The notes below the pieces were generated by a model that had not been told where the DNA came from, did no database searches, and worked only from the letters and a program-made list of their open reading frames with translations. Source: Climacium dendroides (Eukaryota > Streptophyta > Bryopsida > Hypnales > Climaciaceae). From it: a stretch of 64,000 bases of DNA. Location: positions 10,354,001-10,418,000 of the forward strand of contig OX467082.1 in assembly GCA_950106755.1 (NCBI GenBank), read 5' to 3'. Positions 46,315-57,441 of this stretch are shown piece after piece (the first letter of the stretch is position 1; each line of letters begins with the position of its first letter). Made by a program: the position numbers and the translations under genes.

Positions 46315-47073
46315 TCATATTACTAAAATCATAACACCCTCTGTAATATCACAAATGCTACCATTAATACTAGGGGCTCATGCTTGCTATGCTACGCATT
46401 CATTGTATCACATATTAGTAAAATTTTAATATATTTGAATAGAATGCATCATAATGATTTCAATAAGTTTAAAATAATTATTTTAAATATTTTATAAAAA
46501 TATTTTCAATCATGTATACATAGAAATTGTATTTTCACACAATGTGATATTACAGAAATAGAGTAGCAGTTTGCAATTACTTTTGTAATATCACTTTCTA
46601 CAAAGAGTGATATTATAGAAATAATATAGTTGTTGCAATTAAGGTGATATTAAAGAGGATCCATAGGATGATATTATAGTAGCAAATCCATTGCTTCTCT
46701 TGACTTTATACTTCTTTGCATTTCTATGATTTTGTACTTTTGTGAGCTTTGAGCTTTCATGATTTCAATTTTCTATTGCTACTACCAAATGATTTTGAGA
46801 AATTTATTCAATTGCAACAATTTTGGATTTCACAACAATTAAGTTGTTCACAAAGTTTTTGAGATTTATAAGTTTTCTTTTTCAATTCTTCAATTTGGAT
46901 TGCCATTTTTTGTAACAATGGAGTCAAATTTCTAATGCATTCTAATGTATGTGTATCTTTTATAGTATTTACCATTTCATATGTTTCATTATGTTCTGCA
47001 TTCTATCTAATACATAAAAATTCTAATAAAACTCTAATGATGAATGCGTAGCATAGCAAACGCCAACCGCTAG
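46315..47073 (+). mobile_element. Non-autonomous Helitron, copy 5
   Basis: Starts TCATATTACTAAAATCATAA after A (46314) and ends CAACCGCTAG before T (47074). Subterminal inverted segments (GCTTGCTATGCTACGCATTC near 46382 and ATGAATGCGTAGCATAGCAA near 47040) are well preserved. The AGCG-loop-CGCT hairpin just before CTAG is like the short 3' hairpin expected of Helitrons. Shorter than other copies by internal deletion near 46985. Confidence 0.85.
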
Positions 47074-47583
47074 TATTGAATAAAATGTCAAGTTTTTTAA
47101 TCTTTCCAACTTTTCCAATTGGAATAGAACTTAAAATTAAAAAACTTTATGAAATAGCACAAAGTAGCCAAAAGGCACTACAAATGTGATAGGTGGACAA
47201 AGCATCATCATCTTTAGAATAGTCAATTCTCTATTCTCTAAAAATGCATTCAAGCAACTTTTTCTACTAGAAATTTGATGAAAGAATATTTCTTTTCCAT
47301 CTTAAAGTCTTTCATGGGTAGTATGACTTCTTCAACAACATTCTTGGGTTCAAGTGTAGGAGAAAGATTGCAATATTCATCACCTCAAAGTGGTCCAACA
47401 TCTATATTTCTAATGAATCACAAAGTGATTCAAGCTAATATTTTACTCAAATTCATCCATTTCTTGAATTCTTTAAGAATGACCTCTCTCTATGACCAAA
47501 TCAATGAGACTAATTGAATAATATTAACATATTTGTTTACATATAGAAGTAACTAAAATGTATAAAATCTGTAAAGATTGAAG
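47074..47583 (+). repeat. Dispersed repeat family V, distal fragment
   Basis: 47100-47490 aligns loosely with 23990-24350 (GCATTCAAGC at 47249 and 24227, then the CTTGGGTT region). An 80-residue frame at 47275-47517 lies in it but is unsupported. Confidence 0.4.
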
Positions 47584-48420
47584 TGTTAATCCTTAAATCC
47601 CCAAATTGCATTTTTATGCAATATAGCAATTTTGGGCAACTCAATTTAAATGAAATTTTGTTTATTTGTTTGAAATTTTCACACAGCATGTGCCTAAGGA
47701 GTAGCTTTAAGGCCCAATAATTTTCATAACTTTTGACCACATGATTAAAAAGTTATTGTATGATATGTAATTTTCATTGCTTGGCGGGTAGCTTAGGCAA
47801 CTAAAAGAATTTTTTTTTAAATCACTTTTTTAAGAAAATAACAATTTGAAATTGGTTTTCTAAATTTATATATATCTAGAAAGCTTTAAATCATTCCATT
47901 TTGATTAATGAGAAGGAGGTTATGAGGAGTTTTAGTTTGTAAGTAATTATGGAATCTGTACTCTAAGATAAACTTTAAAGTCCTTTATTTAATTCAATTT
48001 TCAATATTTTGGGAAAAAATAAAATCTTTAGATGTAGATTTTTTATTACAACATTTGGTATTGGCATTTTTCAGTTCCATAAATAACTTTTTAACAATTT
48101 AATATTTTGAATCATTTTCTACTTCTTTTTACTTACTATTTTTTTCCTATATGTTGCACAATTCCTAATGATTTGAAATGTTTTAAGCATGTAGCCAACT
48201 TGCCTTAAAGAATGAATCCAAAGAGTAACCACTTGCTTGAACATTTTTATGAAAAAATGTGACCTTGTAAAGTACAACTACCAGGTTTTTTATAGGGCTA
48301 AAAAAAAAATTGTCACTTCAAATGTTAATATCTTGCAATCTAAATGATAGTAAATTCTAAAAATATTTCCACATCTTCTCAAACTAGCATACTACAAGAT
48401 CCTACGATTACATGTGTTAA
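47584..48420 (-). repeat. TTAA-flanked repeat family T, inverted copy
   Basis: Begins TTAATCCTTAAATCC (47585). In reverse it reads through the same landmarks as the copy at 3862, including ATCATACAATAACTTTTTAA (reverse of about 47747) and the stretch around 48120-48200. It also shares ACATACTACAAGATCCTA-like sequence (48388) with 59960. No gene. Confidence 0.5.
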
Positions 48421-49189
48421 AACCTCAAGGCTGCCTACTCTCTTTCATGGTTTTGTACTAGAAATAACAAATTTTGGGGAGATTTTTAGTGGTTGCTTCC
48501 AATGCCAAATTGCCAATTTGACCATACTTATGTAAAGTGCGGTCATTCTCTTGCTAGTACTTTGATGGTGGATTTGTACTAAATAGAATGGTTCACTAAT
48601 ACTCCTTCCCATGTATCACCCTCTCTACAATAATTTTTTTTTCCAAACTTTGATCAAACAAGTGCATACAAAATAGATTCAATTCTCTACATGTTTGTAA
48701 TAGGTCAACCCATAATCCAGATTTGGTGTTTCATTTCAAAATTTGTAAAGATAGCTTTTGCCTCCTCCGGCACGCAACATGTACCTCCCAAGGAGACTAA
48801 AAGTGTCCTTATATAGTTTCAAGTCCAATTCAAAGTGCTATAGCTTTTGCATCCAATGTCAAATATAATGAAATTTGTTGAAAAATTTGTGTTCTCTCTT
48901 TTAGTTTGTGTGGTGAAATTTTAGATCAATTCAATGTGTATTGAGTTTTTGTAAGCCAATCAAAGTTCAAACATTCAATTTAAGTTCACCAAATTGCATT
49001 TGATGGCTAAAACTTCAAGGGCTTATATCTCATTTGTCCAATGTTTGTTTTCAATAAAATTTATTTGGTTATGTTTCCCTTTGAGTCTAGATATTGTGGT
49101 AAAATTTCCATGTCAATCGAAGTTGTTTTGAATGTTTGGGAGCAATTTAAAGTTCAAAATCCTAACATTTTTGGATTCCAAAGAACTTT
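48421..49189 (+). repeat. Dispersed repeat family W, first part
   Basis: 48780-49190 is the inverted counterpart of 63560-63990 and partly of 58930-59040, sharing GTTTTGAATGTTTGGGAGCA. No reading frame is conserved among the copies. Confidence 0.55.
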
Positions 49190-50209
49190 GGCAGTATGTT
49201 TCTTCTTCATACACTATCCGTTTCCAATAAAAAAAATTTGGAAAAGTTGCACGTACTAGTCTAGTTAATTGATGGCTAAATTTTCATATCAATCCTAGAA
49301 GTTGTATATGATGGAAAAGCATTTTAGTAGAAAGAGGTTCTGAATTAGCCTTAGATGTGTTTTCTACAATTGTTCTTGCTATTTATTGATATTCCAAAGC
49401 CATTTTGCAAACACAATGAGTTAATTCAATGATACTTTTTTCACCAATGTATTTGTATATAGTTTTGGAATTACTTTATAGTATAAATTTTTTTCATTTG
49501 AATAGGTTTAAAAATCTAATTTCACCTCCAAATGCATTGCCAGGAAAAATTTCAACTTTTTTTTTCTACACTAAAACATTATAATCTTACAATCTATGTG
49601 GCCAAATGATTCTAAAGTTGATTCATGTCATCTACAACACATACACTAGAAGATTATGGAGTTGAGGTTTTTATACCTTAATGATGTTTTAGACTGTAAA
49701 ACTTCAAAAGCAATGGATGTTTTTAACCCATCAAGGCCCGTAGCCTTAAAGGATTAAAGTGCATGATTGATTCCAAAAACTATAAATCCTTTGTTTGTAA
49801 TGGGTTGACAAGTTATTATGTTTAGCATCATTTTTCAATCCTTCAATGTGCACTTCCAACTTAACCCTTAAAGGACAAGCTAATCACCATGGAAATCATC
49901 TTGTTTGGATATTGTGTGAATTGTTGGCTTAAAAAAAATGAAAAAGCACTCATTGGAAGACACAAACAGACTGAGGCACTCTTTGCACGCCAAGATATGC
50001 ACCAAAATCACATTGTAAGAATCTGCTTCGTGGCCTAAAACTGTCCCCAAAGCATATGGACAAGGGACATGAGAACTTCACCACCCCATTCAAGGTCACG
50101 GAGTACGACACGAACATGGTACAGTGGAGCAGAGTGTGCATCAGTCCTTCCATTTCCAATATCTTGTAGAGCATCAAAGTGCTGATCTTTGAACAATTGC
50201 AGCCTCACA
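49190..50209 (+). repeat. 1-kb direct duplication, copy A
   Basis: Nearly identical to 51768-52779 from TATGTTTCTTCTTCATACA to GAACAATTGCAGCCT. Visible differences are few and concentrated in the first 90 bases. The first 230 bases continue the family W homology, so copy A is the parental context. Although it happens to run from TG to CA, it lacks target duplications and retrotransposon features. Confidence 0.9.
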
Positions 50210-50283
50210 CGAGAACTGGGTGAGTGGCAAGCACGTCTGGCCCTTGTAATTGATGGTGTGAATTGTGTTGCATCTAGTTCCAC
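50035..50283 (-). pseudogene. Exon-like open frame, unidentified
   Basis: This 82-residue minus-strand frame includes LQLFKDQHFDALQDIGNGRT, DAHSAPLYHVRVVLRDLEWG and GEVLMSLVHMLWGQF, which look protein-like. Only the part up to 50209 lies in the duplicated segment, so the second copy (52606-52779) is truncated. A plus-strand frame over the same DNA (ENFTTPFKVTEYDTNMVQWS, ending 50169) is also open, so the strand is not certain. No family recognised. Confidence 0.3.
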
Positions 50284-50343
50284 ACATTATAAATATGTAC
50301 AGTTAGTGTAGATGGATGGACTAGTGTAGGAACCATGTGTGTG

Positions 50344-50501
50344 GCAGGAGTGGTCTTGCACTGCGAAGCGTAGTTAGGGATTCGATAGGCCCAGACAGGG
50401 TCTGATTACACGGTTAAGGGGTGCACTTGCAGCTATAGGTCCTGGACCCATGGCCTTACCGTACGGCACGCGGTTTGGGGGTCGCACGGGCTTGGGGTTT
50501 G
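50344..50501 (+). repeat. GC-rich 155-bp module, copy A
   Basis: From GCAGGAGTGGTCTTGCACTG to CGGGCTTGGGGTTT it matches 62242-62400 with few differences (for example GTCTTGC versus GTCCTGC, TACCGTACGG versus TAGGGTATGG). It is much GC-richer than its flanks. It could be a tRNA-derived or other SINE-like unit, or a piece of a retrotransposon. GGGATTCGATAGGCC resembles a polymerase III B box only weakly. Confidence 0.75.
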
Positions 50502-50900
50502 GGCTGCGAGGGTTAAGCCCTGAAATTATTTATTTATTTATTTATTTATTAAAATAATTTACTTATTTATTAATTAATTAAGTTATTTTTTTTGTTCCAT
50601 GCTTTGGGGGTCTTGGTGAATTGTTGATTTCTTTATTCTAATTTTAGCCTTATGTTTTGTATAATTGTATGAAGTGTGAATTGTTTTAAGTCTATACTTT
50701 TAAAATCTTTGATGTCTTATTATTGTCTATTAGAGTTCTTGGGGTTTTTTTATTTGAATTAATTATTATTTGATTTATGTCTTGAACATAAATTTTATAT
50801 GTTAGTTTAAAGGTATATTATTTCAATGTTATATTTGCATGTTTGGTTAAATTGTGAATTGTACCAATGTTTGTATATTTTCAAGGATTAATAATGTGGT
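50502..50900. other. AT-rich DNA with ATTT microsatellite
   Basis: (ATTT)n at about 50526-50550 follows closely after the GC-rich module, as a tail might follow a SINE-like unit. The rest shows nothing. Confidence 0.5.
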
Positions 50901-50908
50901 TTGGATTC

Positions 50909-51192
50909 ATTTGACATAATTTGGCAAAAGCACGAGAAATAAGAAATATTTGACATCGTCGTACATTGCACAACTGGAAATCATTTGACAGTAGAATACG
51001 AAAACGCTAGTCAGTCCTACATGATTGCATTAGTTGTAGATTGACTGGATATATTTGACATAAAAACATAAAAAGGTATAATAAATGAATTATATATATT
51101 ACCAATATTATCTTGTGTGATTACGTCCTAGTGCATGCATTATATAAGATTCATTTGACAAACTTGATTTATTTGACAAAGAATGATTTGAC
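50909..51192 (+). other. Cluster of seven ATTTGAC motifs
   Basis: ATTTGAC occurs on the plus strand at 50909, 50948, 50983, 51053, 51153, 51171 and 51186; six of the seven are followed by A. Spacing is irregular (15-100 bp), so it is not a simple tandem repeat. TTGAC is the core of the plant W-box bound by WRKY factors, but only the last copy (TTGACC) has the preferred following base. No gene start is nearby. Confidence 0.6.
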
Positions 51193-51767
51193 CTCTCTCA
51201 GAATACTATATAGGATTGGGACTTTATACATACATTGGTAATGGACTGGCCAACAAATTTTACACATGGGAATAAGAGTGATATAATATTATACTAAACT
51301 TGTAAACATGAATCTATTTGTAAGTGACTTTTAGTCATAAAACGTTAGACTGATTTAACCTTTCCTTAAAACAAAAAACCCCTATACTATTCTTTCCTAG
51401 TTTTTGTGGAAGTGCAAAACCTAGCCTACACTTCACAAACTCACTTTTCTATGAAAGAACATCCAAAATGGTGGTTATTCTTTGAATTCTTTTTCCTAGA
51501 CAAGTTGGTCACACACTTGAAAAATGTTAGATCATTTAAGATTGTACAACATATAGGGAAAAAATAGCAAGTAGACAATAGTATAGAATGATTCAAAATA
51601 TTAAATTGTTAAGGGATTTAAGTATGGAATTGAAAAATGCCAATTCCAATGGTTGAAATGTTGTTCTAAACAATCTTCATCATATGATTTTATTTTATTT
51701 AAAAAATATTAAAAATTGAGTAAGATAAAGGACTTCAAAGTTTATTTTAGAGTACTATGTTTCTTCT
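51193..51767 (+). repeat. TTAA-flanked repeat family T, fragment
   Basis: 51460-51740 aligns with 4060-4310 (CAAAATGGTGGT, AGATCATTT and CAATGGTTG blocks). It ends abruptly where copy B of the 1-kb duplication begins. Confidence 0.45.
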
Positions 51768-52779
51768 TCATACAATGTCCGTTTCCAATTAAAAAAAATT
51801 GGAAAAGTTGCACGTACTGTCTAGTTAATTGTTGGCTAAATTTTCATATCAATCCTAGAAGTTGTATATGATGGAAAAGCATTTTAGTAGAAAGAGGTTC
51901 TGAATTAGCCTTAGATGTGTTTTCTACAATTGTTCTTGCTATTTATTGATATTCCAAAGCCATTTTGCAAACACAATGAGATAATTCAATGATACTTTTT
52001 TCACCAATGTATTTGTATATAGTTTTGGAATTACTTTATAGTATAATTTTTTTTCATTTGAATAAGTTTAAAAATCTAATTTCACCTGAAAATGTATTGC
52101 CAGGAAAAATTTCAACTTTTTTTTTCTATACTAAAACATTATAATCTTGCAATCTATATGACCAAATGATTCTAAAGTTGATTCATGTCATCTACAACAC
52201 ATACACTAGAAGATTATGGAGTTGAGGTTTTTATACCTTAATGATGTTTTAGACTGTAAAACTTCAAAAGCAATGGATGTTTTTAACCCATCAAGGCTCG
52301 TAGCCTTAAAGGATTAAAGTGCATGAGTGATTCCAAAAACTATAAATCCTTTGTTTGTAATGGGTTGACAAGTTATTATGTTTAGCATCATTTTTCAATC
52401 CTTTAATGTGCACTTCCAACTTAACCCTTAAAGGACAAGCTAATCACCATGAAAATCATCTTGTTTGGATATTGTGTGAATTGTTGGCTTAAAAAAAATG
52501 AAAAAGCACTCATTGGAAGACACAAACAGACTGAGGCACTCTTTGCACGCCAAGATATGCACCACAAGATATGCACCAAAATCGCATTGTAAGAATCTGC
52601 TTCGTGGCCTAAAACTGTCCCCAAAGCATATGGACAAGGGACATGAGAACTTCACCACCCCATTCAAGGTCACGGAGTACGACACGAACATGGTACAGTG
52701 GAGCAGAGTGTGCATCAGTCCTTCCATTTCCAATATCTTGTAGAGCATCAAAGTGCTGATCTTTGAACAATTGCAGCCT
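51768..52779 (+). repeat. 1-kb direct duplication, copy B
   Basis: Second copy of 49190-50209, about 2.57 kb downstream in the same orientation. It carries a 14-base tandem duplication of CAAGATATGCACCA (about 52550 and 52564) that is single in copy A and lengthens a plus-strand frame by chance. Its left edge abuts unrelated family T sequence, so it is the derived copy. Confidence 0.9.
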
Positions 52780-52861
52780 ACATTAGTGCATCCTTCTACA
52801 AAAATTGTACATATTTATATAGTGTAGAATGTCAAGAAATTAGTGCGGGGCAACCTAATTT

Positions 52862-53039
52862 CAGTATTTAGTGTAGTGGGATTGGTTGAGGGGACTCCAC
52901 CTTCTCTGATGCCAAACCAATGCCCCCATTGGCAATGATGGGCTGACCCTGACCATCTCTTCGTCCACAATTCAGAGCAACTGTTCCTCCACGTGAAGTT
53001 GTAGCCAAAGCAGTCCATACTGCATCTGATCTACATTCA
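52862..53039 (-). pseudogene. Exon-like fragment, unidentified, minus strand
   Basis: After an acceptor-like TGAATGTAG, one minus-strand frame reads SDAVWTALATTSRGGTVALN, then CGRRDGQGQPIIANGGIGLA, then SEKVESPQPIPLH and a stop near 52867. The GC content and Gly/Ala composition look coding. A different frame (MDCFGYNFTWRNSCSELWTK) is the one in phase with the upstream exon at 53584-53712. Either an exon is missing or the gene is broken. Confidence 0.35.
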
Positions 53040-53583
53040 GCCAATCAAACAAAAAAGTAGGTAAACAAGTATGAAATTTACTCTATAACAAACAAAGCAT
53101 CCTCATCAATTATAATGGAAGATAAAGAATATCACGACTACACTTAAAGAGTAATTCGTGGTATAAGGCAAAGGGGGGAGGGGGGCAATAGAAAACCTCT
53201 AAATCTCATTGTACCATGGGATTTAAAAAAGAGTTCAATAAGCAGATTCTGCAAGCAAGTGGCGTTTCAATCTATAGTTGCTTTTTGAAGCGATTCATTG
53301 TCAATTTGCATCAAATGATGGGCTGGGCACCTAGTCTTCAGAACAAAAATGGAATAAAAGAACGAAGAATCTCCTAAAAATTTCAAATAAAAAAAATCTC
53401 ACAGAAAATCACTAAATTGTGGATGAAAACAAAATTATGGATGTGTGATATGTGCTAATGTGATATTTTCTAGCCAATATGTTGATGAATGTGGGAATTT
53501 GGAGTGCGGCTATAACATTTAATATCACCACTATGGCACTTCATTAGATATGAAAAAATAAAAATTGTTTGAAACAAACTTAC

Positions 53584-53712
53584 CGTGTACCATATCCACT
53601 CCGTCGCAGGAGATGTCGTTTGCACAGCTTCATCTTCGCACCCAACCACCTCGGATCCTCCTCCCCTCAACCTGCAAGCGTCAGCAAATACACTGTCCGT
53701 CTTCTTTTCCAT
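53584..53712 (-). CDS. Possible first exon of an unidentified gene
   Basis: On the minus strand from ATG at 53712, it reads MEKKTDSVFADACRLRGGGS, then EVVGCEDEAVQTTSPATEWI, then WYT, followed by a strong donor ACG/GTAAGT. The coding-like composition and the good splice site make it a fair candidate. The next exon-like segment on this strand (52862-53039) needs a different phase, so the model is incomplete. Confidence 0.35.
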
Positions 53713-54080
53713 CTTTCCACGTATAATTAGCTCTGATTTGGTTTATTTTATGAACCCCAAAACTGTATAGTGTGGCGGATTTTCTTGCAATTTGTCCCTA
53801 CACGTTTGTTGTTTTGAAATTCTCCACACCCGTCCCCTTTTAGCAAAACCCAAATTCATTACCCAATTTTGTTTATTGACCCAAAAAAAGTGACAATTTC
53901 GACCCAAAAGTGGTCGACCAGACGTTAATGAGTTAATGAATGCCTATGGCTTTGTAAGTGATGGCCATGCTACTGTGAATGCGAATTGAAAGAAAAACAA
54001 AAATTCATAGAAGAAGAATCTTAAATGTATCCCAAAATGTGTTATAAAAAACAAAAATAGTCCATTGAAAATTTGTTTGA
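53713..54080. other. Noncoding stretch between two exon-like segments
   Basis: Moderately AT-rich, no motif recognised. It could contain the promoter of the minus-strand exon at 53584-53712. Confidence 0.35.
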
Positions 54081-54092
54081 TGAGGGATTTGC

Positions 54093-54250
54093 AGCAACTG
54101 CAAATCGGACAAGTGAAGGACATGCATATGGAGTCCTTAAGACAAAACAAAAATGGTGACCACTCCTACAATGCTCCCACTAGTCCAAATTCCAGCATAG
54201 AAAGAAACCAGAAAACTTACGATCTGAGCACAAAACTAGCCAGTTTCTGA
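54093..54250 (+). pseudogene. Possible terminal exon, coiled-coil-like, unidentified
   Basis: After acceptor-like GGATTTGCAG the frame reads QLQIGQVKDMHMESLRQNKN, then GDHSYNAPTSPNSSIERNQK, then TYDLSTKLASF and a TGA at 54248-54250. The polar, Gln/Asn/Ser-rich composition suggests a coil or a disordered C-terminus. No upstream exon was found. A minisatellite begins about 10 bp after the stop. Confidence 0.3.
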
Positions 54251-54260
54251 ATTGATGCGC

Positions 54261-54376
54261 ATGATCTACACACATGATCTACACATATGATCTACACACA
54301 TGATCTACACACATGATCTACACATATGATCTACACACATGATCTACACATATGATCTACACACATGATCTACAAT
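54261..54376 (+). repeat. 13-bp minisatellite, nine units
   Basis: ATGATCTACACAC or ATGATCTACACAT is repeated head to tail with unit starts every 13 bp, from 54261 to 54365. Units alternate between two variants in a pattern (ACAC, ACAT, ACAC, ACAC, ACAT and so on) that suggests duplication of a larger block. It ends in CAATCCGG. Confidence 0.93.
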
Positions 54377-55287
54377 CCGGTGAAGATGAGCTGATGATGT
54401 TTTCTTTCCAAAGTTTGATTATTAAATCATGTTTGAAAGATCTCTGTAATGCAGCCACTTTAATTAGATTGACAAAAGTTATGAAGGGTACACTGGTAGC
54501 CCATTATGAATAATTACACACACTACCAAGTTAGAAGTTGTTGACAGTAGGATGATGAAACAATAGCAAATAAAATATATTTCCAATGAAATAAATAGTA
54601 GGAATGGAAAGAACATTTTCTTGGAAATTTCTAGTCTTTACTTTGTACAAACAAATTAGATTCAAAGAATTTTTTTAATTTGTACTTTTAGCAATTTAAA
54701 AATACAAGGTTCAATTTGGTGTGGTTAAGAATACAAAATAATTAGAATGATTCCAAATTTTTTAAAGATGTTATAAAAAAATATGATAACAATATCAAAT
54801 ATAAAAAATTGACCCACATATAAATTTCTTAAATTTTTTAAGGATCCAATTTTGTCAATTTTTGCTTTCCACACCTTTTGTTTGAAAATGTGTACAAATT
54901 TGAGAGAGTAAATTTTTTTTTTAATTTTAATTAAAAAATACATCATTTGCCTAAGATTCCAATACAATTTTTGGGGGGTGTTAAAAAAGCATTGTTCATC
55001 TTCTTATAACTTTTCTCCCCCATAAGCTATATTTTCTGCCTACCAAGTCGATCATCCAAAAATTTTATAATTTAAAAATGCAATGGTCAATATTTCCACA
55101 ATTAATTCAACACATGTTGTCTAAACAAAATATTATTTACTTTTGTGTGGATAAAATAAAAAAATTCAATCACATCCTTGTGCAAAAAAATATCAAAGTG
55201 GGACAATTCATTGAAAACCTCCATTGTCAAAAGGTTGTTGGGTCTTGAGGGGATAAGGTAGGAGGCCCATTAACACTCCTTTAAGAA
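54377..55287. other. AT-rich intergenic DNA, no gene seen
   Basis: Only short AT-driven frames; nothing recognised. Confidence 0.5.
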
Positions 55288-55757
55288 TTGGTAATTAACC
55301 CCTAAAGGATTTCGACTATGTTTCCACCAAAACTGCTCCAAAATTGCCATCTCTAATACAAGTACCAAATATTTGAAATTAAAAAAGGCTAATCCCAATG
55401 GTTGTAATGTTTTAATAAAATATCTACACCCAATTATTTTATCTTTTTCCAAAAATCTAGAAAACCAATTTCAAATTTTCACTTTAAAAGAAAGGGATTT
55501 CTATTTTATTTTTTAAAGGGATTTTTAAAGAATTTTGTTTGCTGCCCTAAATTGCCTGCAAAACAAAAAAAACTACATATCATACAATAACTTTTTAACC
55601 ATGTAGTCAAGAGTTATGAAAATTGTTGGGCCTTGAAGCTACTTCTTGGACACATGTTGTATGGAAATTTCAGTGAAAAAAATGAAAATTCCTTTCATAG
55701 AAAGTTGCTCAAAATCACTATGTTGCCAAAAAACACCGTTTGGTCCTTTAAGGTTTA
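55288..55757 (+). repeat. TTAA-flanked repeat family T, 470-bp copy
   Basis: Starts TTAACCCCTAAAGGA and ends TCCTTTAAGGTTTAA, an inverted version with one base inserted. The interior shares the GGGCCTT(G/A)(G/A)AGCTACTTCT stretch with the copy at 3862. No coding capacity. Confidence 0.55.
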
Positions 55758-56233
55758 ATTTGAGGAAGTTAGACTTCTTGAAATATATTCATGTCAGTTT
55801 CACTTGAAAGACAAATAGAATTGGCATCTAATCCAAGTCATTTTTTATTTTGGAGGTTTGAGGAGTTGGTTAAGAATTCTTCAAGTTGAAACACAATGGT
55901 CACTCAAAATGCTAACCTCCTAAAGTATACACTATTTGTACAATGCTAGTGCAATGAGAAACACAATGTACCCTTGTATTAAAGGACACTTTTTAGAGCC
56001 TATTCACTTTATGGACCTTCTACCTTCCTACAATTAAATTCTTTAGTTTTGAAAGGATAGACTTTGAGTGGACTTCGGATGAAGAGAAAAATATATAGTA
56101 TGGCGTTTTTAATAATAGGAAGAGAAGGCAAGAGTTGAAGTGAGAGTAGAGAATTGGAGTTACATACAAATCAAAACACACACATACACACACATGGCAA
56201 AAAGAATACAATGAGTATCCAAACAATGAATTA
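55758..56233. other. Noncoding DNA with a short CA microsatellite
   Basis: (CA)n-like ACACACACATACACACACAT at about 56174-56194. No gene. Confidence 0.5.
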
Positions 56234-57090
56234 TCATACTACTAAAATCACAACTCCCTCTGTAATATCACAAATGCTACCATTAATACCAGGGGCTCGT
56301 GCTTGCTATGCTACGCATTCATTGTATCACATATTAGTAAAATTTTGATATATTTGAATAAAATGTATGATAATGATTTCAATAAGTCTTTAAAATAATT
56401 ATTTTAAATATTTTGTAAAAATATTTTCAATTATTCATACATAGAAATCATATTTTTCACACAATGTGATATTATAGAAATAGAGTAGCAGTTGCCAATC
56501 ACTTTTGTAATATCACTTTTTACAAAGGGTGATATTATAGAAATAATATAGTCATTGCAATTAAGGTGATATTAAAGAGGATCCATAGGATGATATTATA
56601 GAGGTAGCAAATCCATTGCTTCTCTTGGCTTTACACTTCTTTGCACTTCTATGATTTTGTACTTTTGTGAGCTTTGAGCTTTCATGATTTCAATTTTCTT
56701 TTGCCACTACCAAATGATTTTGAGAAATTTATTCAATTGAACCGATTTTGGATTCCACAACAATTAAGTTGTTCACAAAGTTTTTGAGAGTTATAAGCTT
56801 TTCTTTTCAATTCTTCAATTTGGGTTGCCATTTTTTGTAACAATGGAGTCAAATTTCTAATGCATTCTTATTTATGTGTATCTTTTATAGTATTTACCAT
56901 TGCATATGTTTCATTCATCATTCAATAAATTTCTATTCTACATTTCAATATATGCTTACTTATAAAATAAATTATACAAAGATTTTAGTCATTTTTATTT
57001 GAAGATTTATTGAAATTTTTGTTTTGCATTCTATCTAATACATAAAATTTTTAATGATGAATGCGTAGCATAGCAAGCGCCAACCGCTAG
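56234..57090 (+). mobile_element. Non-autonomous Helitron, copy 6
   Basis: Starts TCATACTACTAAAATCACAA after A (56233) and ends CAACCGCTAG before T (57091). Its subterminal inverted repeats are the clearest in the window: GTGCTTGCTATGCTACGCAT near 56288 and ATGCGTAGCATAGCAAGCGC at 57061. Interior TGATATTA motifs are present; there is no coding sequence. Confidence 0.86.
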
Positions 57091-57441
57091 TAGACTACTA
57101 AAAAAAGGTGTTGTTTTTTATACTTGTTTTTACACTTTTTTATACTATTTTTTATACTAAAGTATAGAATGTGGTATTGAGATTAGTTTCCAACATTACT
57201 ATGTTGGAAAAGTGTCAAAAATAAAGTTCTTCACTCCAAAAAGTCATAATTAATTATTAAAAATAGATTTTAAAATATAAAATAATTTGAATTTGATTTA
57301 TTTTCTCTTGTCTTACAAAGAAATGAAATAAAAAATATTATAAGGGGATGTATACCTTGAAAAAAAATCATTGGTGCAAAAATTGCAAAATAAATATGTA
57401 TTTTCATATAAGTTACCAAAAAATCTTCCAAATTGCATATA
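57091..57441. other. AT-rich DNA, no gene seen
   Basis: Short simple repeats (TTTTTATACT) at 57115-57165; nothing else. Confidence 0.5.

Noticed and set aside
50344..50501. tRNA or tRNA-derived gene
   Set aside because: No cloverleaf can be drawn; only a weak B-box-like word is present.
49190..52779. Two 1-kb direct repeats as LTRs of a retrotransposon
   Set aside because: No target duplication, primer-binding site, polypurine tract or pol sequence between them, and the first copy is continuous with another repeat family on its left.
54261..54376. CRISPR-like array
   Set aside because: Continuous 13-bp tandem units without spacers in a plant-like genome.
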